Positions 1-6,902 are shown, counted from the first letter of the stretch. The stretch: DNA of 15,754 nucleotides from Pseudomonadota bacterium (GCA_963205465.1 CAUJKG010000078.1:1-15754); one strand, 5' to 3'. Notes: generated by a model from the letters alone, not told the origin. Made by a program: numbers and translations.

Positions 1-104
1 ACGTTTTGCGCGAAGGCAGCGCCCGGAAATCCCAAACCGTTGAAAGCAGCGGCCGCAGCAACACCGCCCAGCATGAATTGTCTGCGATCAGTCCCCGTCG
101 TCAT
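1..104 (-). CDS. Tat-exported protein, N-terminal fragment; probable ABC transporter substrate-binding protein
   Basis: Only the first 34 codons are in the window; the gene continues past the left edge. The start is the ATG whose first base is 104, preceded by a strong Shine-Dalgarno (GGGAGG, complement of 110-115). The N-terminus reads MTTGTDRRQFMLGG, then an Ala-rich hydrophobic stretch and an AFAQ-type end. That is a classic twin-arginine leader with a likely signal peptidase site (AFA-Q). Nothing of the mature protein is visible. Solute-binding proteins of NMT1/TauA-type ABC importers often carry such leaders, and a matching permease lies at the right edge of the window, so this identity is contextual inference. 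Another periplasmic protein or a Tat-dependent oxidoreductase is equally compatible with the leader. It is divergent from the flavin reductase gene. Confidence 0.6.
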   Translation of the reverse strand, partial: MTTGTDRRQFMLGGVAAAAAFNGLGFPGAAFAQN

Positions 105-157
105 CGACTCCTCCCAAATGAATGTCCCACGCGCAGTAATCTTTCTTTCTACGGCGA

Positions 158-173
158 ATAGTTTGATTACGAA
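158..173 (+). promoter_or_regulatory. Operator-like site 3, upstream of the exported-protein gene
   Basis: ATAGTTTGATTACGAA on the plus strand matches 13 of 16 positions of ATAGTTCGATATCGAA, the complement of the palindromic site at 382-397. It lies 54 bp upstream of the ATG at 104 and just downstream of a perfect minus-strand TTGACA (complement of 183-188). No good -10 hexamer is seen at the standard spacing. A regulator bound here could control the leftward gene. The match is imperfect, so confidence is moderate. Confidence 0.4.
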
Positions 174-370
174 TTACATCAGTGTCAATCTGCCGGGATG
201 ATAAATCCCTCATCACCGGCCGCCCCGGCGGCCCGCGAAAATGCTGCCATTCGTGGCGCAACACTGCAGTGGGACAACAACACTGCCGCAATTTTATTCG
301 CCGCAATGTGAGATTTTGTGCATCTCTCCCGCGCGTAATTTTTTCGATGGATCGCCTGCCTTCGCGCGCC

Positions 371-400
371 TTGAAATATGCTTCGATATCGAACTATGTT
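371..400 (+). promoter_or_regulatory. Candidate sigma-70-type promoter of the flavin reductase gene
   Basis: TTGAAA (371-376) and TATGTT (395-400) are separated by 18 bp, giving 5/6 and 4/6 matches to the -35 and -10 consensus. The start codon is at 424. The spacer holds the perfect 12-bp palindrome TTCGATATCGAA (382-393), a classical place for repressor occlusion. The promoter is read by eye; no transcription start is known. Confidence 0.45.
382..397. promoter_or_regulatory. Operator-like site 1 (palindrome inside the flavin reductase promoter)
   Basis: TTCGATATCGAACTAT contains the perfect palindrome TTCGATATCGAA (382-393). Its 13-bp part GATATCGAACTAT (385-397) recurs exactly at 4810-4822, and a 13/16 relative occurs at 158-173. 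All three lie in non-coding DNA. The size and symmetry suit a dimeric MarR-family repressor, and a MarR gene is the next gene downstream; that pairing is inference. Confidence 0.5.
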
Positions 401-423
401 ATTTGAAACTAATTGGGGCGCCC

Positions 424-1353
424 ATGCTTGATCCTGCCGAACTCCGCAAAACACTCGGCTGTTTTCTCACCGGCGTAACGGTCATCACCACCCAGAACGC
501 CGCCGGCGAGCGGCGGGGCTTCACGGCCAATTCGTTCACCTCCGTCTCGCTGACGCCGCCGCTCGTGCTCGTATGCCTTTCAGAAAAAGCGTCGAGCTTC
601 GAAGCTTTCTCCGAGGCGGATCACTTCGCGGTCAATGTGCTTTCGGAAAATCAGAAGGACATTTCCGCGCTGTTCGCCTCAAAGCAGCAGGACAAATTTG
701 CCTCGTTGACGACATCCACAACCGCCGGCTCTCCCATTCTGGAAGGCACTTCGGCCTGGCTCGCCTGCTCGACCCACCAGAAAGTTGATTGCGGCGACCA
801 TATTATCCTGATCGGCAAGGTCGAGGCGCTCGGCAGATCCGATGCAGCACCGCTCGGCTTCTATAGCGGAAACTATTTCACCTTCCGTCAGGAGCGCGAG
901 GCCATCGATGCGTCTCACGAGGCGTCCGGAATTGTGGGCGGGATCTTCGAGAAAGACGGCAATATCTTATTGATCCGGCGCGACGGCACATATTCCTTGC
1001 CAACCGGACAAACGCTTGGAGAGAAGAACTTCGAGCCGAAAAGCCTGTTCGAAATTCTGAAGAAAGCCGGCATCGATGTATCGGTCGATTTCGTATTTTC
1101 GATCGCTCACGAGGACGGCGACCATCGCGCGGGAGTTTACTATCGCGGCAGGATCACCTCCTTCGCCACCCCGGCCGACAGCGGCTTCGTCCTGGTTCCG
1201 ATCACGTCGATCCCTTGGGATGCGATCAAGTCGCTGAACCAGCGCACGATGCTGACGCGTTATCTGCGCGAGCGCACCGAATCGCGGTTTGGAATTTACG
1301 TCGGTACCGCTGCGGGAGGCGCGATCAAAAGCCTTGCAGTTGGCGCGGCCTGA
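424..1353 (+). CDS. Flavin reductase with C-terminal Nudix-like domain
   Basis: The 309-residue protein starts at ATG 424. The frame is open upstream to 241, but that part lacks coding character and includes the promoter/operator. Residues 1-160 form an NAD(P)H:flavin oxidoreductase domain of the HpaC/NmoB type: a start like LRKTLGCFLTGVTVITT, an FTANSFTSVSLTPPL motif, and GNYFTF at the domain end. Such reductases supply FMNH2 or FADH2 to a partner monooxygenase. Residues from about 170 resemble a Nudix fold (GGIFEKDGNILLIRRDG, then SLPTGQ). The Nudix box is degenerate: the expected RE..EE.G is FEILKKAG here, so pyrophosphohydrolase activity is unlikely. Component B of nitrilotriacetate-type monooxygenases is similar in length (from memory). 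The gene stands alone behind its own operator-containing promoter. Possible clients are the luciferase-fold enzyme at 10518-11504 or an enzyme outside the window. Confidence 0.85.
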   Translation: MLDPAELRKTLGCFLTGVTVITTQNAAGERRGFTANSFTSVSLTPPLVLVCLSEKASSFEAFSEADHFAVNVLSENQKDISALFASKQQDKFASLTTSTTAGSPILEGTSAWLACSTHQKVDCGDHIILIGKVEALGRSDAAPLGFYSGNYFTFRQEREAIDASHEASGIVGGIFEKDGNILLIRRDGTYSLPTGQTLGEKNFEPKSLFEILKKAGIDVSVDFVFSIAHEDGDHRAGVYYRGRITSFATPADSGFVLVPITSIPWDAIKSLNQRTMLTRYLRERTESRFGIYVGTAAGGAIKSLAVGAA

Positions 1354-1682
1354 AACCCGCTATCCGCTTATGAAAGGCGGCACGGCCCGCCCGCCGGACA
1401 AAGCCTTGTTTCCATCCGGCCCGGCGATCTTCGGTAGCCGGCGGCCGCACAAACTACATTATCGCTCAGAGTCCCTGGCTTTACTGCAATGCAGTGCCCA
1501 CCAGCACCCGCCATCCGGCGCTGGCGGCAGGATCAGGGGGTGTTGCGAAAGAGTCTCCGGCATATAAATTCGCTTATCCTACCTGCCGTGATTCCGATAA
1601 GTAGTTGCCACGCCCAGCGGCATTACCCGCCATCTTGAATTTGCGATCCAGACCGACAATCCATTTGAAGGCCGAGCTTGTC
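1354..1682. other. Intergenic region between flavin reductase and MarR gene
   Basis: No convincing gene is seen in these 329 bp. There are two short inverted repeats: GCCGGA/TCCGGC (1393-1398 and 1415-1420), and CCGCCA/TGGCGG with an 8-nt loop (1508-1513 and 1522-1527). Neither is followed by a T-run, so they are not clear terminators. TTGCGA (1543-1548) and TATAAA (1563-1568) could be a poorly spaced promoter for the MarR gene. The MarR frame is open from a TTG at 1605, but ATG 1683 is the better start. Confidence 0.4.
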
Positions 1683-2282
1683 ATGAAGAATACGGACTTT
1701 CCGCGCCTCGCCGCCCGCCGGCGAACCCGTAAAGCAGTACCCAAGATCAAGCTCAGCGCGAAAAGCGCCACCGATGCGGCTCCGCGCGAAGCCGTGCCCG
1801 CCATCATCGAACAGTGGAAACGCGAACGCCCGGACCTCGATTTCCAGCCGATGCTGGTCTTCGCCACACTTGCGCGAACCTACCTGACGATCACGAAGAG
1901 CATCGACGACTTGGTAGCCGAATATGGCCTCGCGCGTGGCATGTTCGATGTCCTTGCGACTTTGCGGCGTTCCGGCACGCCATATTCCCTCACCCCGAAA
2001 CAGCTGGCCGGTTCACTCCTGCTCAGCGGCGCGGGCATGACGAACCGGCTCGACCGGCTGGAAGAACTCAAGCTCATCGTGCGCAAGCCGCAGGCCGGCG
2101 ATCGCCGCAGCCTGCAAATCCAGCTCACCGAAAAAGGCTTGTACTTCGTCGACAAGATCCTGCCCGACGTGCTCGCGCTTCAGAGCCAGGCGTCAATGAT
2201 CGGCGTCCAGAACAGCCAGAAGCTCGTCCACCTGCTGTCGATGATCATTGAGCAAACCGAACAGACGAGCGCGGACGACTAG
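1683..2282 (+). CDS. MarR-family transcriptional regulator
   Basis: The 199-residue protein has a winged helix-turn-helix of the MarR type. Helix-rich residues 55-100 are followed by YSLTPKQLAGSLLLSGAGMTNRLDRLEE (about 101-128), covering the HTH and recognition helix. The wing carries GDRRSLQIQLTEKG (about 139-152) with the family DRR signature. The C-terminal helix (about 153-195) would complete the dimer interface. The first 30 or so residues are Arg/Lys-rich and precede the usual fold; they may contact DNA or be disordered. The upstream TTG at 1605 would add 26 further residues and is less likely; the ribosome site before 1683 is weak. MarR proteins usually repress nearby catabolic or transport genes and release DNA on binding an aromatic ligand. 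The operator-like sites at 158, 382 and 4807 are the natural candidate targets. Confidence 0.9.
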   Translation: MKNTDFPRLAARRRTRKAVPKIKLSAKSATDAAPREAVPAIIEQWKRERPDLDFQPMLVFATLARTYLTITKSIDDLVAEYGLARGMFDVLATLRRSGTPYSLTPKQLAGSLLLSGAGMTNRLDRLEELKLIVRKPQAGDRRSLQIQLTEKGLYFVDKILPDVLALQSQASMIGVQNSQKLVHLLSMIIEQTEQTSADD

Positions 2283-2292
2283 AAACGAAAGC

Positions 2293-2313
2293 CGCCGCCC
2301 GTCTCAGGCGGCG
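2293..2313. terminator. Hairpin between convergent genes
   Basis: A perfect 7-bp stem, CGCCGCC (2293-2299) and GGCGGCG (2307-2313), encloses a 7-nt loop at the junction of the MarR gene (ends 2282) and the convergent monooxygenase (ends 2304). On the minus strand it is followed by GGCTTTCGTTTC, a T-enriched but imperfect tract. The stem overlaps the last codons of the monooxygenase. It is plausible as a weak terminator, mainly for the leftward operon. Confidence 0.45.
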
Positions 2314-3428
2314 ACGAGCGGTACTTTCGCGGCGTCGTATCCGAACACCCAGTTGGGATCCATCGGCGTACGCAGGAAGCTGTTTTCCCGCGATACCTCC
2401 TGCACGCGCTTGACGCGCGGCATGCGGGTCGCTTCGTATGAGGCAATTGCGCTGATTGGATCGTTGGTGGCCTGAAGGCAACGCGCGAGCACAGTCGCGT
2501 CCTCAATCGCCATAGCCGCGCCCGATGCCATGTAAGGCGTGGTGGCGTGGCAAGCGTCTCCAAGCAGCACGAGCGGACCGCTGTTCCACGTGTCCATCGG
2601 TTCGACTTCGAAAATCGGCCATTTGGTTACTTCGGGAGCCGCGGCGATCACTTCACGCACTTCCGCGTGGAACCCCTCGAATGCGCGAAGCACTTCAGCA
2701 TTCGTGCAATATTCCCAAGACGCCGAGGAAGTCCATTCCTCTTTCGCGCTGGTCACGAAGTAAATCTCTTCGCGCGACTTCTCGATGTAGTAGATCAGAA
2801 TATGGCTTTTTGGACCCCACCACTTGGTGCAGTTGCGCACTTCGAGGCCGTTCAGAAGCTTGGCGGGGAAAATTCCGCGATGCGCAATCGCGCCCGTGAA
2901 ACGCGGCTTCCGGATTCCGATGATCGCTTCGCGGACCTTTGAGTTCACTCCATCTGCGCCGATCACGATGTCGGCTTCGATCTCGCCGCCATCGGAGAGA
3001 TAAAGATGGGCTTTTCCGCCACTATGCGCGACGCGCTCCACGCGCTTGCCGAACGATATCGAACCGGCCTCCACGCGCTCCAGGATCGAGCGATGCAGAT
3101 CACCCCGATGAGCGGTCAGATAGGATGCGCCGTACTGCGCGAGGCCTGTGGCACCCAGCGGAAGCTCGAACAGGATTTCGCCGGTATCCCATTTCCGGCT
3201 CGTGAAAGCATCAGGATGAATTCCCAAATCCGCCAGCCGCTGCTCGGCGCCGATATATCGCAACACTTTGAGGACGTTCGCCGAGACGTGAATACCGCCT
3301 CCGATCCGTTCGAACGCGACAGCCTGCTCGTAAACCCGGGCGTCGAATCCGGCTTGCTGCAGACAGGCCGCTGCCGTGGCACCGCCGAGGCCGGCCCCAA
3401 CAATTGCAATCTTCATGTCGCGTTTCAT
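2304..3428 (-). CDS. FAD-dependent aromatic monooxygenase, 6-hydroxynicotinate 3-monooxygenase (NicC)-like
   Basis: The 374-residue single-component flavoprotein hydroxylase (group A) has the expected motifs. They are GAGLGG near residue 11-16 (FAD ADP), GADGVNSKVR near 157 (the DG motif, FAD/NAD(P)H), and LLGDACHATTPYMASGAAMAIEDA near 288 (the GD motif, flavin ribityl). The start is ATG 3428 because GGGAGGG lies 8 nt upstream; a GTG at 3434 is too close to it. The sequence resembles Pseudomonas NicC as I remember it: GGGIHV with His47, CTKWW..KSHILIYY (about 200-214), VTKWP, and a DPNWVFGYD end. NicC oxidatively decarboxylates 6-hydroxynicotinate to 2,5-dihydroxypyridine. One NicC pocket position (KPHMA) reads TPYMA here, so the substrate may differ. 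The gene follows the ACMSD-like gene by about 35 bp, surely in the same operon. Salicylate- or 3-hydroxybenzoate-type hydroxylases are the alternative. Confidence 0.85.
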   Translation of the reverse strand: MKRDMKIAIVGAGLGGATAAACLQQAGFDARVYEQAVAFERIGGGIHVSANVLKVLRYIGAEQRLADLGIHPDAFTSRKWDTGEILFELPLGATGLAQYGASYLTAHRGDLHRSILERVEAGSISFGKRVERVAHSGGKAHLYLSDGGEIEADIVIGADGVNSKVREAIIGIRKPRFTGAIAHRGIFPAKLLNGLEVRNCTKWWGPKSHILIYYIEKSREEIYFVTSAKEEWTSSASWEYCTNAEVLRAFEGFHAEVREVIAAAPEVTKWPIFEVEPMDTWNSGPLVLLGDACHATTPYMASGAAMAIEDATVLARCLQATNDPISAIASYEATRMPRVKRVQEVSRENSFLRTPMDPNWVFGYDAAKVPLVAA

Positions 3429-3463
3429 CGTCACTACCCTCCCGCCGGAACAACGAACGCCAG

Positions 3464-4477
3464 CTAGGCCGGCTGCTTCAGCCGCTGCAGCGCGCGCTCC
3501 GCATTACCGCGCAAAATGGCATCAATTGACGCGTGGCTCCGTCCCGGAAGGCGGCTGATCCGCTCCGGCCCCACCACGTCATACATCTCGAACGGATAGT
3601 CGCTGCCATACATGATCCGGTCGTTGTCGATGACATCGAGCAGAAAAGCGAGCGCGGCGTCGCCGTGCGTCAAGGTGTCGAAATAAAATGAATTCAACAT
3701 TTCTACCGGAGACATCTTGAGGTTTGCCCGGCACACCGGATTGGCATCGTATCCCCGCTGCAACCGCCCGATCTGGTAAGGCAGAAAGCCGCCGGCATGG
3801 ACGAGACAGCACTTCAATCCGGGAAGATCGGACATCAATCCGCTGAACATGAGCCTTGCGCCCGCAAGCGCAGTATCGGCGGGAAAGCCGATCAGATTAT
3901 TCAAGAAATACTGGCCGATCCGCTCGCCGCCGATCGGAACCAGCGGCGGATGCAACATCACGAACACATCGAGGTCGCGGAGCGCCTTCCACAGCGGACG
4001 AAACTCCGCATGATCGAGATCGGTACCATTGACGTTCGTAACGATCTGCACCGAGGACATGCCGAGATTGCGAACAATATGATTCAACTCTTCGATCGCG
4101 AGACTTACGTCTCCCATCGGCAAAGTGCCCATTGCCCGAAACAACTCGGGGTACTGCCGCGCGCCATCCGCCAAAGTCTCATTCTGAAGTCGCGCCCACC
4201 GCGCGCCTTCTTTGGCCGGAAGAAAGTCCGCAGCGATATCGGTCCAGCCCGAAATATATTGCTGCGTCACACCCTGCGTTTTGAGCAGCGGCAGCCGCAG
4301 CGAAAGATCGGTCAACTGGTCAAAAAAGAAGCGGCTCAGCGACCCATTCGAAAAGACAAGCCGCTTTCCAGCGTCGGTCACATCCAGCTTCATGCCGAAC
4401 TGATCGCCTTTTCGACCCACCTCCGCAATCAGATCGGGGGAAACAAAATGCGCGTGGATATCGACTATGCCTGCCAT
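3464..4477 (-). CDS. Amidohydrolase_2 (ACMSD-like) metal-dependent decarboxylase/hydrolase
   Basis: The 337-residue TIM-barrel metalloenzyme has its putative metal and catalytic residues plainly visible: HAH (His8, His10), LHPP (His176), HAGG (His227) and GSDYPF (Asp293). These are offset by exactly one from the Zn ligands and acid/base His of Pseudomonas ACMSD (9, 11, 177, 228, 294, from memory). Arg238 likewise matches the Arg239 of that enzyme. The family (ACMSD, gamma-resorcylate, 5-carboxyvanillate and related enzymes) mostly performs non-oxidative decarboxylation; some members hydrolyse lactones or C-C bonds. The ATG at 4477 gives MAGIVDIHAHF, the usual family start; the ribosome site is weak. 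It is the first gene of the two-gene operon with the NicC-like monooxygenase, so it may decarboxylate the substrate or a ring-derived product of that enzyme. The exact substrate is unknown. Confidence 0.85.
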   Translation of the reverse strand: MAGIVDIHAHFVSPDLIAEVGRKGDQFGMKLDVTDAGKRLVFSNGSLSRFFFDQLTDLSLRLPLLKTQGVTQQYISGWTDIAADFLPAKEGARWARLQNETLADGARQYPELFRAMGTLPMGDVSLAIEELNHIVRNLGMSSVQIVTNVNGTDLDHAEFRPLWKALRDLDVFVMLHPPLVPIGGERIGQYFLNNLIGFPADTALAGARLMFSGLMSDLPGLKCCLVHAGGFLPYQIGRLQRGYDANPVCRANLKMSPVEMLNSFYFDTLTHGDAALAFLLDVIDNDRIMYGSDYPFEMYDVVGPERISRLPGRSHASIDAILRGNAERALQRLKQPA

Positions 4478-4513
4478 TTTCTTGCGTAAACCACTTCAAC
4501 AGAGAAACACCGG

Positions 4514-4542
4514 ATAAGAGAGGTCCGGGGTAATTGGATCAA
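4514..4542 (-). promoter_or_regulatory. Candidate promoter for the ACMSD/monooxygenase operon
   Basis: On the minus strand TTGATC (complement of 4537-4542) and TCTTAT (complement of 4514-4519) lie 17 bp apart, each matching consensus at 4/6. This would start transcription about 30 nt before the ATG at 4477. The match is modest. The more AT-rich operator region near 4790-4830 could carry an alternative, more distant promoter. Confidence 0.3.
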
Positions 4543-4806
4543 ACGTCCCGCGCTGCCGGCAAAGCCTCCAGAACTTCGCTTATTCGTAAAGCGGGATCCG
4601 GCGTATCGGAACTATGCCTCGCATGACGCTGCATCCGGTTTCGAAACAAGATGCGAAGAAGACCGCCGGCAGAACACTCATGCTTCATCGTGATCCGCGT
4701 GCTGCGAAGCCTCAGTAGAATCGTGACAACGAACCGGCCAAATCCAAAGGCCCGGCGCGCGCCGCAGAACCGTCATCCCGGTCCCATTATATTCCACCTC
4801 ATATAA

Positions 4807-4828
4807 TTTGATATCGAACTATATCGAA
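4807..4828. promoter_or_regulatory. Operator-like site 2 with tandem ATATCGAA repeats
   Basis: TTTGATATCGAACTAT shares 13 consecutive bases with operator site 1. ATATCGAA occurs at 4811-4818 and again at 4821-4828, a 10-bp period that places both copies on one helix face. On the minus strand TATAGT (complement of 4819-4824) with TTGCGA 15 bp before it could be a promoter overlapped by the site. It is about 330 bp upstream of the ACMSD-like start, so direct control of that operon would need a long leader or action at a distance. Confidence 0.45.
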
Positions 4829-5063
4829 ATTAAGTTTGTCGCAAGCCATTGTCAATATTGCCCCGCCCCGGAGACATCGAGGCTGCAAAGAACGGGAGAG
4901 CAAGGCGATGTTCGATTGCGCGTTGCGCTCGCGCGGAACGGCGCGTGCCGGTTGCCGCTACGGCCGGCAGCCGCATACCGGCTCATCCACGTCGTGACGC
5001 TTTTGCGGAGCAACAACGTTACGCAAAACGGGATTCGGTTCCCGAGGCTCGCTTTCGCGATAG

Positions 5064-5312
5064 CTAGGCTTGCACGCCGATAAGGCGCGGGCTCATATCC
5101 GGAATCTTGTATTTGCGATTGATCCGGATCAACGCCGGCGGAAGACTTTCCGCGACGGCGGAATTTTCCTGCACGTCGACATCGATATCGCGAAGACCGG
5201 CATCATGAGCCGGAACGATACGACCCCGCAGAGCTTCGGCATCGTCGCTAGCAATTAGAAGCGTTGCAAGTTCCGTTAGCGCGCCGCGAGGCTCGAACCG
5301 AACGCCAGGCAC
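5064..5312 (-). CDS. Doubtful small frame downstream of cofD
   Basis: An 82-codon frame starts at a GTG inside the last codons of cofD (37-bp overlap) and ends at a TAG. The translation has a balanced, protein-like composition with acidic then basic parts and a KYKIPDMSPRLIGVQA end, and resembles no family I recognise. Against it: a non-ATG start with no clear ribosome site, and third-position GC of roughly half, lower than the neighbouring genes. It may be a small translationally coupled protein, a decayed gene end, or chance. Confidence 0.2.
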   Translation of the reverse strand: MPGVRFEPRGALTELATLLIASDDAEALRGRIVPAHDAGLRDIDVDVQENSAVAESLPPALIRINRKYKIPDMSPRLIGVQA

Positions 5313-6229
5313 TTTTCGGCTAACCCGATGCGGTCCGCATCGCTTTTCATGATCGTGTTCTCGACCCGCACCGCGACGCCGCGCTCTTCGATTTCTTCCT
5401 GCAAATGGCCATCGCTGGAATCGATCACGATCCCATCGATCAGGCCGCGATAGTGTTCGGCAACGCCTAGTGCGGAGACTTCATAACCCAGTTCGCGCAT
5501 GATCTTCGCCGCAGGCCCCTTGATCGCCATGCCGGAAACGATCGGCGAGACGGCAATCAGCGGAGCACCCAGACTCTTGAGCCAATCCCGGAATCCCGGA
5601 ATGCTCAAGATCGGGTCTATGCTGAGATATGGATTCGACGGGCAGAAAATAATCGCCGCCGGCTTACCCGGCTTGGCGCGTTTGAGCTCTTCGTTCACGG
5701 AGGCGAATTTGGCGCCGTAAAATTCGATTGTCTCGACCACGGGTTCGCATGCGAGGCGAACGAAATATTCCTGAAATGGAATCTTCTGGTCCTCGCTGCC
5801 GACAACCGTGCGAACCAGACTGTCGGTCATCGGCAATATATTCGCCGCTACCCCGTACGAAGCGCAAAGTTCGCGCGTAACGGAAGTCAGGCTTGCGCCA
5901 TCCGCAAGCCGTTGCGTACGCAGGACGTGGGTTGCAAGGTCGCGATCACCGAGCTTGAACCAGGACGGACCGCCAATGCGGCCGATCTGATCCATGAAGC
6001 TCCAAGTCTCACCCTCCAGGCCCCAGCCCTGGATTTTATTCGAGACGCCGGCAAGGGTGTACATCACCGTATCGAGATCGGGCGAAATGTGCAGGCCCAG
6101 ATGTTCGAAATCATCTGCGGTGTTCACCGCCACGACCAACTGGCGGCGCAGCAAATGTTGCAGACCGAACGCGAGCTTCGCACCGCCTACGCCACCAGCA
6201 AGCGCGAGAACCCATTGCCCCTGTTTCAA
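5276..6229 (-). CDS. cofD: 2-phospho-L-lactate transferase CofD (coenzyme F420 biosynthesis)
   Basis: The 317-residue protein has the CofD hallmarks: LAGGVGGAKLAFGL (about 10-23), NTADDFEHLGLHISPDLDTVMYTLAG (about 36-61), KLGDRDLATHVLRT (about 92-105), ILPMTDSLVRTVV (about 131-143), FQEYFVR (about 152) and PSNPYLSIDPILSIPG (about 198-213). CofD/FbiA transfers the phospholactate-type moiety from a GDP- or GTP-derived donor to the deazaflavin Fo, giving F420-0. Length is normal for CofD. YvcK/UPF0052 paralogues lack this motif set, so the CofD assignment is firm. The start is a TTG at 6229 with AAGGA 9 nt upstream. It lies 166 bp after the Lrp gene on the same strand, so it may be the last gene of the operon or have its own promoter. 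Other F420 genes (Fo synthase, CofC, CofE) are not in this window. Confidence 0.92.
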   Translation of the reverse strand: MKQGQWVLALAGGVGGAKLAFGLQHLLRRQLVVAVNTADDFEHLGLHISPDLDTVMYTLAGVSNKIQGWGLEGETWSFMDQIGRIGGPSWFKLGDRDLATHVLRTQRLADGASLTSVTRELCASYGVAANILPMTDSLVRTVVGSEDQKIPFQEYFVRLACEPVVETIEFYGAKFASVNEELKRAKPGKPAAIIFCPSNPYLSIDPILSIPGFRDWLKSLGAPLIAVSPIVSGMAIKGPAAKIMRELGYEVSALGVAEHYRGLIDGIVIDSSDGHLQEEIEERGVAVRVENTIMKSDADRIGLAEKCLAFGSSLAAR

Positions 6230-6395
6230 CGAAACAAATCCTTATTCCTTGGCCTTAGCAATCTCTGCTCGTTCCGTCAGCCCGCCGTAACGAACCACTG
6301 CTTATGTGCACGATCGGCCATTCTCCGGCAGTCTATCCCATCACCGGCGGCGCAAGCCCAAATCTTCAAGCCGCAAACTTCGCTCGAACGAGACA

Positions 6396-6881
6396 TCATT
6401 CTTTCTTTTCGAGCAGCGAGCGTAACGGCATCTCGAACGCATTCTTGACCTTCTTCACTTCGACGTTAAAGGAAATGTTCTTGATCCCGATATCCATTTC
6501 CATCATCAGAGTCGAAAGCTCGCTGAAGTGCTCCATGTCCCGCGCGACAAACTTGACGAGATAATCGTATTCGCCGCCGGTCATGCCGCATTCAACCGCT
6601 TCAGGAATTTTCGCAAGTGCAGCCTCAAAGATCGAGAACTGCCGCATGGTCTGTTCCGAGAGACGAATTTGACAGTAGACCGTGACATAGTTTGCGATCT
6701 TCTTGAGATTCAGGATCGCAGTGACGTCGGAAATATACCCCGATTTCCGCAGACGGCGGACACGCTGGAGACAAGGACTTGGCGACAATCCCACCAGTTC
6801 GGCGAGCTTGACATTCGTGATGTCGCCCTCACGCTGCAGCACTTCCAGGATTTTGATGTCGATATTCGTTAGCTTTTCCAC
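6396..6881 (-). CDS. Lrp/AsnC-family transcriptional regulator
   Basis: The 161-residue protein has the family layout. An N-terminal HTH begins TNIDIKILEVLQREGDITN (about 5-23), with NVKLAELVGLSPSPCLQRVRRLRKSGYI (about 23-50) as HTH and wing. A RAM/ligand-sensing domain covers about 65-150, with the usual CGMTGGEYDYLVKFVARDMEHF segment. Such proteins usually sense amino acids or related metabolites and regulate nearby metabolic genes. The start is a GTG at 6881; nearby ATGs at 6888 and 6903 are out of frame. It begins 21 bp after the molybdenum hydroxylase stop, so it is co-transcribed and probably autoregulates the operon in response to a pathway metabolite, perhaps an amino acid or opine-like product. 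No binding site could be assigned with confidence. Confidence 0.92.
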   Translation of the reverse strand: MEKLTNIDIKILEVLQREGDITNVKLAELVGLSPSPCLQRVRRLRKSGYISDVTAILNLKKIANYVTVYCQIRLSEQTMRQFSIFEAALAKIPEAVECGMTGGEYDYLVKFVARDMEHFSELSTLMMEMDIGIKNISFNVEVKKVKNAFEMPLRSLLEKKE

Positions 6882-6902
6882 GGTCCATCCGGCGATCGCG
6901 CA

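Larger units (their letters stand above)
4478..5275. other. Long non-coding stretch between ACMSD-like gene and cofD
   Basis: This is the largest gap in the window (about 800 bp). It contains a candidate promoter at 4514-4542, the operator-like repeats at 4807-4828, perfect TATAAT hexamers on both strands (4802-4807 plus; complement of 4786-4791 minus) and a GC-rich nested hairpin at 4947-4982. Short plus-strand open frames near 4808-5083 look non-coding. The cofD-side end (5064-5275) is open in one minus frame, treated separately. I see no recognisable degraded gene. Confidence 0.4.

Noticed and set aside
241..423. Upstream extension of the flavin reductase frame to 241
   Set aside because: The extra 61 residues match no reductase N-terminus, and the segment contains the promoter and palindromic operator. 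ATG 424 gives the normal family start.
2304..4477. Calling the pair a classical nicotinate (nic) cluster
   Set aside because: Only a NicC-like gene is present. No NicX, NicD, NicE, NicF or NicR equivalent is seen, the MarR similarity is generic, and a NicC pocket residue differs.
4947..4982. Nested GC-rich hairpin as a possible terminator or small RNA
   Set aside because: There is no T-run and no adjacent gene end, and such dyads are common in high-GC DNA. It is only mentioned as part of the gap.
4808..5083. Plus-strand 91-codon frame overlapping operator site 2
   Set aside because: It starts inside the operator repeats, has no ribosome site, and has an unnatural composition.
6277..6399. 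40-codon minus-strand frame starting as ATGA on the Lrp stop
   Set aside because: The overlap geometry is suggestive of coupling, but it is short, has a weak ribosome site and a Cys/Arg/Trp-rich composition, and belongs to no family I know. It could be reconsidered if conserved between Lrp and cofD in other genomes.
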